The notes under the pieces were generated by a model. It did not search any database. It worked only from the letters and a program-made list of their open reading frames with translations, and had not been told where the DNA came from. Position numbers and translations under genes: made by a program. From assembly GCA_004359435.1 (NCBI GenBank), contig PTET01000001.1, positions 270,307 through 334,306 of the forward strand: a stretch of DNA of 64,000 bases, read 5' to 3'. The stretch's first letter is position 1, and each line of letters opens with the position of its first letter. This DNA comes from Flavobacteriaceae bacterium (lineage in GTDB: Bacteria; Bacteroidota; Bacteroidia; Flavobacteriales; Weeksellaceae). Positions 36,359 through 46,306 of this stretch are shown piece by piece.

Positions 36359-37601
36359 AGTTTGTTTTTTGCATTAACTCTTGCATGTATTTCTCTGCCA
36401 ATACTACTCTATCAAAATGAATTTTAGCATAATTGTATCCGTTTTCACCCATCGATTTTAATTCTTCTTTTGGTAAATTCATGAGTTTTTTTACAGCCAT
36501 TGAAATTTCACTAATGTTTTCTGGTTCTGCATATAAACCACAATTTGCCTTCTCTATGAGGTCTCTAGATACACCGTCTATCGCTAATAAAATAGGAATT
36601 TTACAGGACATATAATCAAAAGTCTTGTTAGAGTAGATGGTTTTGAAAGTGTCCACCTTTTTTAAAATGGAAACACCAACATCTGATGATAAAATATACT
36701 TAAAAACTTCTTGTTTTGAAACTGAGTTTCTAAATATAACATTTTTTAAATTTCTTTTTTTTGCCTCTGACACAAGAAATTCTTTTTGCATTCCATCACC
36801 AATAAGTTGGAAAATCACATTTGTGTTTTTAAGCTCTTCTGCCACCAATATTAATTGAAATAAATCGTTCGCTAGTCCATGTGCTCCAACATAAGTAATA
36901 ACAAATTTGTCTGAGAAACCTAATTCCTTTTTGAATTCCATAGCATTAAAATTTGAAGACAATTTTTCTGCCAGACTAAAATCTGATGCATTGGGTATCA
37001 TGATGATTTTTTCTGAGGGAACTTTTTTTTCAGTAATAAGTTTGTCTCTAAAAGCAGGTGTCAAGGTGTTGATGAGAACAGCTTTTTTATACATAAAGGC
37101 CTCGAACCAATATGCAAATTTTATGAGAAATTTGTTCTGTAAAACACCATTATCTATAGCTGATTCTGGCCACAGATCTCTTATTTCAAATACAAATGGA
37201 ATACTTTTTACTTTTGACAAAATATAAGCTGTTATTCCAACAAATAGAGGAGGAGAGGTAACCAAAATGATATCGAATTTTTTATTGGTCTTAAAAATCC
37301 CAGTGAATAGACTAGAAAAGACAAATGAAAAATATCCCCAAAGTCTTCCTATAAAATTAACATTATAACTTTCTGAAACGTGTGATCTTAGGACATGAAC
37401 TCCTGGATAAAAATCTTTATCAAAAAAGGTGTATTTCCCTTTGTATCTATCTAACTTTTTTCCTGTAGAGTAATGTACCATTCCAGATAATACAGTAACA
37501 GTATGACCCTGTCTTGACCATTCTTGACTCATTTCGTTAAATCTAGAACCGCCTCCATCACCTTTCTCCAAAAAATATTGATGTATTAGAAGAATATTCA
37601 T
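36348..37601 (-). CDS. Glycosyltransferase family 4 (WbuB-like)
   Basis: ILLIHQYFLEKGDGGGSRFNEMSQEWSRQGHTVTVLSG; typical GT-B fold length. Confidence 0.88.
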   Translation of the reverse strand: MNILLIHQYFLEKGDGGGSRFNEMSQEWSRQGHTVTVLSGMVHYSTGKKLDRYKGKYTFFDKDFYPGVHVLRSHVSESYNVNFIGRLWGYFSFVFSSLFTGIFKTNKKFDIILVTSPPLFVGITAYILSKVKSIPFVFEIRDLWPESAIDNGVLQNKFLIKFAYWFEAFMYKKAVLINTLTPAFRDKLITEKKVPSEKIIMIPNASDFSLAEKLSSNFNAMEFKKELGFSDKFVITYVGAHGLANDLFQLILVAEELKNTNVIFQLIGDGMQKEFLVSEAKKRNLKNVIFRNSVSKQEVFKYILSSDVGVSILKKVDTFKTIYSNKTFDYMSCKIPILLAIDGVSRDLIEKANCGLYAEPENISEISMAVKKLMNLPKEELKSMGENGYNYAKIHFDRVVLAEKYMQELMQKTNYVS

Positions 37602-38767
37602 CTTTTTATCTTTTTTACATTTGTTGTGATGCCATTATTGTGAAGACAAAAGCTGATAAAGATCCAAAATTCAGGTCTAAGCCAAAATGAAGAGCTGACT
37701 ATAAGCCTACCCATTGACGTTACAAAAAAAATCAAGAATATAATTTTGAAATTGTTGTCGGAACTTCTAAGAGCTTTAAATATGTTTTTAATCAAGAAAA
37801 AGACAAAAAAGAAAAGTCCAAATATACCAAATGAAACCACTATGTCTAGAAATATATTATGATAATATGATGCTCCTGTATCTATCATTGATACATTTAG
37901 AGGAGAACCCAGAATAGGGGATTCTTTAAAACGTGAAATCGCTGTTTCGTAAATTTTATCTCTACCAGAAGAAGTAGATGCAAGTGAGTTTCCTAAAACC
38001 AAATTCGCGTATTTTGTTAATGCATATGAAGAGTAACCATATCTGGCTAATGTGGTAATTGTAAAAAGTATAATGGATTTAATATTTAAAAAAAGGGTAA
38101 CAATACAAATGAGTATGAAAAATTTAGTAGATGGTTTAATTCTTGATACAATGAAAATATAAAAAAACATAAAAATCAAAAGGGTCAATGTTGCACCACG
38201 AGCTCCAAAAACAAACAGTTCGATAAAAGACAAGGCGAATAATATCCAAGCACTTTTTCTTCTTTTTTTATCAAAGATATAAGCGAAAGAAAAGAAAACA
38301 GTTGGCAAAAGGGAGTATCCAAACCTCATATAATTTATTTCATCTCCGTAGATGGGTGTGAGAGGCAAAAAACAGATTAACAGGAAGTTTATCCATGCCA
38401 ACTTATATCCATATAACAGAAAATCAGGATAAGAAAACTTTATTGAACCAATAATAATCGCTGAAATTCCTATCGAAATATAGGACTGTAACAATTCTAA
38501 GGCAACCGAATATCCACTTTTGTCATATTCCTCAAAGGGTAATTTTAAGAGCAAAAGCATAAGAGGTAAGATGATAATTACAACTAGTTTCGGCGTGATA
38601 GAAATACGTTTGGTTAGAAAACAGTAACCCAATAAGAGTGATGTGAATGCAACAATGGCGTATTGTCCTCTAAAAAGTATAGTGAAAGGAAGCAAAAATC
38701 CATACTGAAAAAAATACAAGATTAAGATAAGTGCATTGCTTTTCCTATATTCAGTTGGGTTTAACAT
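37598..38767 (-). CDS. O-antigen/capsule polymerase-like membrane protein (Wzy candidate)
   Basis: 389 aa, ~10 TM segments; SSGRDKIYETAISRFKESPILGSP...YYHNIFLDIVVSFGIFG, typical of O-antigen ligase/polymerase proteins. Confidence 0.65.
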   Translation of the reverse strand: MLNPTEYRKSNALILILYFFQYGFLLPFTILFRGQYAIVAFTSLLLGYCFLTKRISITPKLVVIIILPLMLLLLKLPFEEYDKSGYSVALELLQSYISIGISAIIIGSIKFSYPDFLLYGYKLAWINFLLICFLPLTPIYGDEINYMRFGYSLLPTVFFSFAYIFDKKRRKSAWILFALSFIELFVFGARGATLTLLIFMFFYIFIVSRIKPSTKFFILICIVTLFLNIKSIILFTITTLARYGYSSYALTKYANLVLGNSLASTSSGRDKIYETAISRFKESPILGSPLNVSMIDTGASYYHNIFLDIVVSFGIFGLFFFVFFLIKNIFKALRSSDNNFKIIFLIFFVTSMGRLIVSSSFWLRPEFWIFISFCLHNNGITTNVKKIKR

Positions 38768-38793
38768 GGTTATTTTTTAAATTGATTTCATTT

Positions 38794-39705
38794 TTAGTCC
38801 CCTATAAAATATGTTTCGAAAGAATTTTGTTCGATATAATCTAGCCAACACAATAATTCATTTGCAAATACAGTATTTGTGTTTAAAGTTTGGATTGATG
38901 TTAATTTTAAAAAACGTTTCAAAGGGCTTTCTAATAATATGAATTTCAGACTTTTGTAAAATTGATTATCATGGGTTTCTCTAATTAGTCTATTCTGATA
39001 AATAGAAAAGCTGTGAAAATTTATATTAATATAGTCTAATTTATTGATGTAATTTTCAACTGTAGATAATTTAAAAAAATCAGGAGATAGGTTTACCAAT
39101 TCTTCTTTGCCTTTTATAGACCTAATCTTAATTGATGTAACTGGATATTCTTTTATCCCATTTTTTGTTTGGTAGACATTGTTCTTTTCAATTTCTCCAG
39201 TTACAAGGTTGATGGTTGGTTTTTCTTCTTTTTGTAAGATTGAACTGTTTTTGTAACCTGATTCAAACAATGAGTCATAATAGAACTCGTTTACACTAAA
39301 ACCTCCAGGCCTGAATGAATTGACATGAATATTTTGGGACTGAAAAAAGTCTTTTGCATAGACCAACAATTCTTTTTGTTTGTTCAAATCATATTTGTTG
39401 AATTCATCGTATTTGGTCTCAAAACTAACGGGTAAATTCAAAGCATGAAGATGTGGTTCAATTTTGATGTTTTCATAGGATTTCAAACTATGCAACAACC
39501 ATTTGATGAATTCTAAATAGATTGATTGATCAATTTCATTTTGTTTGGAAGAAAGACTAATGAAAAATGTTCCTTTTAATTGCCTTTTTCTCATTTCTTC
39601 TGCAATAAACATAGATGCCAAATATACGCCTGTAAGGTAATTCGAGTCCTTGCTAATACCAGAAACAATGGTTTCTATATCAAAGGTTAAGTAAATTTTT
39701 TTCAT
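38794..39705 (-). CDS. Polysaccharide deacetylase-like (NodB-like) protein
   Basis: IYLTFDIETIVSG, KGTFFISL, IEPHLHALN, NSFRPGGFSVN: NodB-like motif order. Confidence 0.7.
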   Translation of the reverse strand: MKKIYLTFDIETIVSGISKDSNYLTGVYLASMFIAEEMRKRQLKGTFFISLSSKQNEIDQSIYLEFIKWLLHSLKSYENIKIEPHLHALNLPVSFETKYDEFNKYDLNKQKELLVYAKDFFQSQNIHVNSFRPGGFSVNEFYYDSLFESGYKNSSILQKEEKPTINLVTGEIEKNNVYQTKNGIKEYPVTSIKIRSIKGKEELVNLSPDFFKLSTVENYINKLDYININFHSFSIYQNRLIRETHDNQFYKSLKFILLESPLKRFLKLTSIQTLNTNTVFANELLCWLDYIEQNSFETYFIGD

Positions 39706-40757
39706 TTCAAAAATTTTTGCTTTAATGCGATGATTTTAGATAAATATTTCTTTAGAACTGGAAATAGATTTTGAAATAGAAAATATCTAATATTAGAATG
39801 CTTAAAATGAATTGTAATATAGGGCTCAGTAAGAGTTGGGTTAAACATTCTCTTGAATCTTTGTACTTCTTCTGGACCACCATAAGAAATATCATAATAT
39901 TGTAATCCTAACTTTGATGCCAATACCATGCTCTCCGTCTGTAGGAAATATCCAGTTAATAAATCTGGTTTATTTCTTAATACCCCACCCATGGTATAAT
40001 GTAAAGTGTTTTGAGATTTTTCTAACAATACAGCTCCCTGTAATTTCTCCTCATACCATGCGGTTAATAGATATGCATTTTCTTTTTTTGTACTATAGAT
40101 AATAAAATCATTCATTTCTTTCCAAGACCTTACTTGATAACCCTTTTCTTTTGCGTTTCTCTCAATGCAGGAATATGCGGATTTCAATTCATCTTCAGTT
40201 TTTGCTAATTTGGACGTCAATCCCTTTCGATAAGATGCTCTAGAATCTCTTCTTCCATTAGAAGAAAAAGTGTTTATCAATTTTTCTTTATCAAAAGTTG
40301 AATCATCAGGACACAATGAAATTATATTGTGATACTTTGCACAAGTAACGGGTGGAAAAATTGCCCCAGAAATATAATTTTCAGATATAGAAAATGTTTT
40401 GGATATGGTTAATTGTGAGGTAAATGCATTTAATTCTTTTGCTCTGGAATGAAATTTCTCTATGTATGCATTGAAATCTTTGTATTCAAATCTTTCAAAT
40501 TCTGGACTAATGCTTGGTCCATAAGAACAAACATAAATCTTTAGAAACGCCATCTTTACGATTATATTTGCAGACCCCATTAATATTTTCTCGTCCTGAT
40601 CATCCATATAAATCAAGAGCTCCCAATCCATTCCATATTTTCGATATGAATCTACCCTTCCAATAGATTGTAAAAACACACTTTCTTTGTCTGAGAAAAT
40701 AAATTCATCCCATTTGTTTAACCATTTTTGGTCTGATGTAACTATCCATCTTCTCAT
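39702..40757 (-). CDS. FemAB/GNAT-like aminoacyl- or acyltransferase
   Basis: FLQSIGRVDSYRKYGMDWELLIY...; TFSSNGRRDSRASYRKGL; LLTAWYEEKLQGAVLLEKSQNTLHYTMGGVLRNKPDLLTGYFLQTESMVLASKLGLQYYDISYGGP. Confidence 0.75.
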   Translation of the reverse strand: MRRWIVTSDQKWLNKWDEFIFSDKESVFLQSIGRVDSYRKYGMDWELLIYMDDQDEKILMGSANIIVKMAFLKIYVCSYGPSISPEFERFEYKDFNAYIEKFHSRAKELNAFTSQLTISKTFSISENYISGAIFPPVTCAKYHNIISLCPDDSTFDKEKLINTFSSNGRRDSRASYRKGLTSKLAKTEDELKSAYSCIERNAKEKGYQVRSWKEMNDFIIYSTKKENAYLLTAWYEEKLQGAVLLEKSQNTLHYTMGGVLRNKPDLLTGYFLQTESMVLASKLGLQYYDISYGGPEEVQRFKRMFNPTLTEPYITIHFKHSNIRYFLFQNLFPVLKKYLSKIIALKQKFLK

Positions 40758-42070
40758 TTAGGTGATTTTATTTTTAATATCTGAACGAAATCTACCTTTA
40801 AATATTTTTTCGAAAAATAGAGACAAAAATAGCAAGAAGCTAACAAAATTAGGCACCCTGTAATATATTTGATTGTATCGTTGTTTATTTTGTTGATTAA
40901 ACTTGTCGAAAAAATAAAAGATACTGCTACAATTGACAATTTCAAAAAAGTTGGGTTGAGTTGAATTTGATACATTTTTTTCACGGCAATAGACATAAGT
41001 GCCATATGAATTGCACCCATCAGAAATAAAGAATATCCAAGTCCAGTTAATCCAAAGTATTTATATAAAATCATTGTAAATAAAAATTCTAGAATTCTAT
41101 AAACAATAGAGATTATTGTATAAATCTTGAGGTTGTTCTTTGCAACTAATATCAAATCAATTTGATTTGAGCATATGGATATGAGAGTACCATAGATTCC
41201 AATTTTCACAAAATCAATGATTGGATAAAATTCTTTCGAATATAAAAAACGGATAATAATTGGCAACAAGAATAGAAACAGAACAATGAGTGGAAGAACA
41301 ATTAGCAAACTTACTATTGATTGTTGGTTTAGTTCTGATTGTAATTTTTTATTGTCTGAATTTATTGCAGAAATTCTTGGGAAATAATCTGTGGTTAGGG
41401 CATTTATAACTACACTAAAATAACCTACCATAATCATAGTTCCAGCATTGTAAAATCCTACCATTTTCAACCCCCCATGGTTGCTTAAATACGATGATAT
41501 GAGGAATGTTGAAAGTTGACTTAAAAATACCGTAAATGTTAGAGCCATCCCCATTTTAATCATCCCATTTCCTTTGTTGTATAATTCTTTTACATTAAAA
41601 TTAATTTTATGTGAAACCAGTTTTGAAGTAAAGTATTTTGAAAGAAGATAGGCACTCAAAGGTGTTATGATTAGAACAGGAATCACTCCATTTTGTTTAA
41701 ATATCAAATAAATTGGTACTGAAATTATAAGCCCCAAAACACCACCAAAAATATTTGATTTTGCCAATAGAGTTTGTTCTCGTATTCCTTTTAGTATTGC
41801 AGTTTGTCCTTCCCATAAGATTGTCAAAGACACTGCAAAAGACAATAACAAAAAATCATTGGTTCTGAAAGTGTTTCCGAATGCAAAAACACTCAGATAT
41901 TGAGATAAAACCAAGGAAAGAATAAATCCAATCAAAGAAGTGAAAACTGTAATACTTACCGTCAGGTTGATTGCATCTTCTAGTCTACTTTTATTTTGAG
42001 ACTCATTGGCTTCAGAAATTTCTCTTATTGAGCTTTGTGAAATCCCTAAACTGGCACCAGTTTTTAACAT
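40754..42070 (-). pseudogene. Wzx-type oligosaccharide flippase, N-terminally truncated
   Basis: Starts inside the family (MLKTGASLGISQSSIREISEA); the usual first TM helices are missing. Frame is open a few codons upstream (SSTIG) then runs into the truncated GT2 gene. Confidence 0.65.
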
Positions 42071-42669
42071 ACCGATTGTCGATGACCCATGTCTACTTCA
42101 TCTGAATACATGAACAAATTTTCATCCTGCAATCCGACTTTTTCGTAAAATTCTCTTTTTGCCAGATTCATTCCTCCAGTAAGTGCCTGGCAATAGTTTG
42201 TTTCCTTCTGAATTGAATCAATTTTCTTGCCTTGATATTTGGGCAACATTATCAGTGAATCAGAAATTTTACACCCAAAGTCCTCAATTGTAATTTGGTC
42301 TTTGCTAATTATTATAGGAGCAATCATACCCAAATTATTATCGCTAAATAGAAAGTTATGCAATAAGGTAGAAGCTCCTTTCTCCAATCTTATGTCATTT
42401 CCTATCAGCATGATAGAATCTACGTCTTTATTTGAAAGTGCAAATCTTATTCCGTCGTTGTAGGCTCCAGTACAACCTCCATTTGTTGTTCTTTCAATGA
42501 TATGAGAGCTTGTGAAAGTTTCTTTAACTTTATTCAAATACGTTTCATCTGAATGATTATCTACAATAATGTGCATGTAAAACTCATCTTTATGTTCCAA
42601 ATAGTGAGAATACCATTCGTTGAACTTGTAGTCGTCATTGTAGGTGATACTTATTGCAGCTATTTTCAT
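42064..42669 (-). pseudogene. Glycosyltransferase family 2, C-terminally truncated
   Basis: IAAISITYNDDYKFNEWYSHYLEHKDEFYMHIIVDNHSDETYLNKV; ends abruptly at FMYSDEVDMGHRQSVC*, just after the conserved DEVDMG motif. Confidence 0.7.
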
Positions 42670-42716
42670 TTCTGGTTAAACTTTGAAGTATAGAATTGTT
42701 TTTTAAATCAGGAGTA

Positions 42717-43439
42717 TTAAATAGTGCCATTATCTACATGAATATTTTGTCCAGTAATTGAACACGCATCCTCTGATAATAAAAATGCTACTGTTTTGGC
42801 TACAGACAGAACAGCTGTTGCTTCTTTCATAGATGTTCTGTTATATATTCTATTCTTTTGATCTTCTGATAAAGTTGCACTCATTGCTGTTTCCATAAAA
42901 CCAGGCACAACAACATTAGAACGAATTCCTAAAGCGCCCCATTCTCTTGCTGTATTTTTGGAAAACGCCTCTAAAGCACCTTTGCTCGAAGCATACATGG
43001 CTAATCCCTTATAACCAGTATGAGCACTGATGGAGGAAATATGTACTATACTACCTTTAGTCTTATTGAAAATCATATTACGAATTGCATACTTTACTAA
43101 AATAAGAGGTGAAAAAACATTTGTTTTATACATTTCCTCTAATTTTGACAAATTTAAATTCGTAATTATATCATCATAAGCATGAGCTGCATTATTTATA
43201 AAGCCATGTAGAGGAATTGAATTTGTAACAAATTCTTTAAAAACAGTTTGATAAATTTTTTCAGCATTTGAAAGATCTATGCTTTTGAAAAACAACTTCC
43301 CTTTATAGGTGACTTCTAAATCTGCAAATTCGGAAGTATGACTTCTACTAATTGCATAAACAGTATTTCCTTTTTCTAATAAAACCTTACATATTTCTAA
43401 ACCGACTCCTCTTGAAGCACCTGTCAATAATATATTCAT
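42717..43439 (-). CDS. SDR oxidoreductase (FabG-like)
   Basis: NILLTGASRGVGLEICKVL; NNAAHAYDD; YASSKGALEAFSKNTAREWGALGIRSNVVVPGFMETAMS. Confidence 0.92.
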   Translation of the reverse strand: MNILLTGASRGVGLEICKVLLEKGNTVYAISRSHTSEFADLEVTYKGKLFFKSIDLSNAEKIYQTVFKEFVTNSIPLHGFINNAAHAYDDIITNLNLSKLEEMYKTNVFSPLILVKYAIRNMIFNKTKGSIVHISSISAHTGYKGLAMYASSKGALEAFSKNTAREWGALGIRSNVVVPGFMETAMSATLSEDQKNRIYNRTSMKEATAVLSVAKTVAFLLSEDACSITGQNIHVDNGTI

Positions 43440-44656
43440 AACCTTTTCAATTTCCCTGTTCTAGTTAATGTGAAGGATTCTACAAATTTTATTCGTCTTG
43501 GTATCTTAAAATCTTGGATATTTTTAGACAAATAAGATCTTATTTTAGATTCATCAATATTAACACCATCCATTAATTTTATTTCAGCACAGAGTATATT
43601 ACCCAAAACCGAATTAGGTTTCCCATAAACAATTGCCTCTTGTACTTCCATCATATTTAAAATAGCTAGTTCAACTTCGGAAGGGTTTACCTTATACCCC
43701 CCTACATTTATCAACTCATTTTTTCGACTTATAAAACGAAAATAGGTATTAGTTTCGTCTACAAACTCAATTATATCTCCAGTTTTATAATAGCCATCTT
43801 CCAATATTAAATCCTCAGATTGCCCCAACAAACTCTTACAAATCAATAATTCTTGATTTTCAATTTTAAATTTATCTTTAAATTCTAAAGGAATCTTAAA
43901 GAATTCTCCTTTAGAAATCAGCAAAGACCCGGCTTCTGTTGAAGCATATATATTATTAATTTTTGCATTGGGGAATATTTTCTTGATATTTTCATGCAGT
44001 TTTTCAGCCGATTTCTCACCTCCAAAAGTAATTCTTTTTAAAGTCAAAAATTCCTTTTCAAAAGGTAGTAATAATCTATAAAAAGTTGGCGTTGCAGAAA
44101 TATTTGTGATAGAATACTTTTCAATTGCTTCATATACTTCACGTCTGGAAGAATTAAAAATATTTACCAAAGTATTTTGATTTGAAAAAGCTTGAAAAAA
44201 TACTTGTAAACCAGCTATATGGGTAGGATTATATGCAAAACCCCAAGTTTGGCCAATATTGGTGTGAGATTTTCTTACTGCTTTACTTAATGTCGCTATT
44301 GAATGAATTATTTTCTTGGGTTGGCCAGTGGTTCCAGATGTAAATATTGTTATCGCAGATTTAGATAAAATAATTTTCTCCAACAACTCATCAACTGTCT
44401 TAAAAAACAAAGGTTTAATTTTCTTTTCTGTGATTACATTTTCTTCCAAACCTGAATTAATTAATTCAGATGCACTTAAGTCAGAGTCTAATAAAATTAT
44501 ATCATTTTCGGAAGCAATTGCAATAATAAAATTTAAAAAAAATGAGTATAGATTGTCTGATTTAAAAGCATAATTATAAAAATTACTTTTATTTATGTCA
44601 TTTAATAACTCATCATATTGCCTTATTTCATCTCTATCGATTAAGAATGGTAGCAT
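43436..44656 (-). CDS. AMP-dependent acyl ligase
   Basis: AITIFTSGTTGQPKKIIHS (AMP-binding P-loop), YKTGDIIEF, LINVGGYKVNPSEVELAI, TRTGKLKR. Confidence 0.93.
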   Translation of the reverse strand: MLPFLIDRDEIRQYDELLNDINKSNFYNYAFKSDNLYSFFLNFIIAIASENDIILLDSDLSASELINSGLEENVITEKKIKPLFFKTVDELLEKIILSKSAITIFTSGTTGQPKKIIHSIATLSKAVRKSHTNIGQTWGFAYNPTHIAGLQVFFQAFSNQNTLVNIFNSSRREVYEAIEKYSITNISATPTFYRLLLPFEKEFLTLKRITFGGEKSAEKLHENIKKIFPNAKINNIYASTEAGSLLISKGEFFKIPLEFKDKFKIENQELLICKSLLGQSEDLILEDGYYKTGDIIEFVDETNTYFRFISRKNELINVGGYKVNPSEVELAILNMMEVQEAIVYGKPNSVLGNILCAEIKLMDGVNIDESKIRSYLSKNIQDFKIPRRIKFVESFTLTRTGKLKRL

Positions 44657-44880
44657 TATTTTGCCAGTTTTATGTAAATTTCCCCAACTGTATTTACCAA
44701 TCCATTTTCAAAAATATCAATATCAAACTCATCTTCAATATACACTGTCAATTCTGCTAAATCAAATGAATTTAAACCAATATCATTTCTCAAATCATCA
44801 GTTTCATTTAAACAACTAAGGCTATCTAATTGTTTATTTAATCTGATATTATTTATTATTTCTAATATTTTGCTTTCCAT
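44656..44880 (-). CDS. Acyl carrier protein
   Basis: 74 aa; DLRNDIGLNSFDLAELTVYIEDEFDIDIFE with the LNSFDLAEL phosphopantetheine site. Confidence 0.9.
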   Translation of the reverse strand: MESKILEIINNIRLNKQLDSLSCLNETDDLRNDIGLNSFDLAELTVYIEDEFDIDIFENGLVNTVGEIYIKLAK

Positions 44881-44937
44881 TTTTTTAAGTTTTTTTTACA
44901 CTTCTTTATTATATCATTACTGTATTTTCATTTTAGT

Positions 44938-45642
44938 TTATTGTTTTTTTAAAACAATCTTATTTCGCATAAATTCTTTCAATGAAATTGCTGGAGTTCC
45001 TATCCAAGTATCATATATATTTCTTTTCAAATTTGTCACAATTGAGGAGCCTACTGTAACCAAAATATTTTCATCAACACAAATATCATGAGTAGATGAA
45101 ACACCTGCCCCAATATAGCAATTAACACCTATTATGACACCACTTGATAAATTTACCCCAGAACCCATAGAAACATTATCATTTATAATTGTTTCATGGG
45201 CGATATTGCAACCATATCCAACATGCACGTTAGTTCCTAATCTTACTTTCGAGCCTAAAATACACCCCGCATTTATAACGGTTCCTAGCCCTATATCGAC
45301 ATCTTCATAAATAATTACAGAAGGATGAATAATTGTTGCAAAATTATTCGTATATTTTTTTATTCGATTAAAAACTTGTTTTCTTACAATCCTATTTGTC
45401 GGATTTGCAATTGAAGAAACAAAGTATGCGTCAGAATATTCTTTACCGTCTTCTATATTTCCAAGTACTCTGTAGCCCATTATTTCTTCTCCTAACAATT
45501 CAGAATTATCATCCAAAAAACCTAGAATTTTCCACTCGTTTTTAATTTTATTTATTGAATTTATAATACAAATGACATCCATTCCTGACCCTCCAGCGCC
45601 TACAATAATAATTTCTTTCATATTATTTTTTTTTAAATTCAA
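44938..45642 (-). CDS. NeuD/PglD-like acetyltransferase, copy 2
   Basis: KEIIIVGAGGSGMDVICIINSI; hexapeptide repeats; WIGTPAISLKEFMRNK. Confidence 0.88.
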   Translation of the reverse strand: MNLKKNNMKEIIIVGAGGSGMDVICIINSINKIKNEWKILGFLDDNSELLGEEIMGYRVLGNIEDGKEYSDAYFVSSIANPTNRIVRKQVFNRIKKYTNNFATIIHPSVIIYEDVDIGLGTVINAGCILGSKVRLGTNVHVGYGCNIAHETIINDNVSMGSGVNLSSGVIIGVNCYIGAGVSSTHDICVDENILVTVGSSIVTNLKRNIYDTWIGTPAISLKEFMRNKIVLKKQ

Positions 45643-46294
45643 CTTGTTTTATATATAATTTGCCGTTCTCATCTTCGATATATCCATTTGGATATGGATC
45701 TTCTAAGCATCTAAAAAAGTTATATAATTCTTCCGTATTCATTTTGAGTAAATCTTCTTTTTTTAAACGGCTATCAATAGGGTTTCTTTTTTGTCTTACT
45801 ATAGATTCTTCAGGCCATTCTTGCCAAGAAATATTTGGCATATCATCCAAATATCTATTAAACAAAACTATACTTGTAGATGTCATTTGATATAAAACAT
45901 CAGACATATTCCCTGACAAATCTAAATCAACTTCGTGCGAAAACAATCTATTATGAGTGTGAGCTCTTTTGGAATATTTATCGAAAGTGAAACTAAATAT
46001 TCTGTGTTTTGTTCTAGTAACACCATCTATAATTTGGAGCTGCAAAGGTGATCCGTAAGAATATCTATCTAATTCTGCACAATGTACTCCAATCGCCTCA
46101 ATTTTTGAAGTTATTTCATCACCTAATTCTTCACTCCAACCACAGGAGATAATTAAATCAAATTTGTTTAAATTTAATTTTAAAAGTTCATCGTGTGTTT
46201 TACACAAGACGCTTTCTTCAACCCTAGGGTGTTTTTTAATTGATGGATAAACATCTAAAGACCACTGCCTGTACGCTAAAAAAATAATTTTCAT
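45623..46294 (-). CDS. Formyltransferase-like protein (sugar N-formyltransferase candidate)
   Basis: MKIIFLAYRQWSLDVY; GVHCAELDRYSYGSPLQLQIIDGVTRTKHRIFSFT; FFRCLEDPYPNGYIEDENGKLYIKQV formyltransferase C-terminal pattern. Confidence 0.72.
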   Translation of the reverse strand: MKIIFLAYRQWSLDVYPSIKKHPRVEESVLCKTHDELLKLNLNKFDLIISCGWSEELGDEITSKIEAIGVHCAELDRYSYGSPLQLQIIDGVTRTKHRIFSFTFDKYSKRAHTHNRLFSHEVDLDLSGNMSDVLYQMTSTSIVLFNRYLDDMPNISWQEWPEESIVRQKRNPIDSRLKKEDLLKMNTEELYNFFRCLEDPYPNGYIEDENGKLYIKQVEFKKK

Positions 46295-46306
46295 ATAAGT
46301 ATTATT

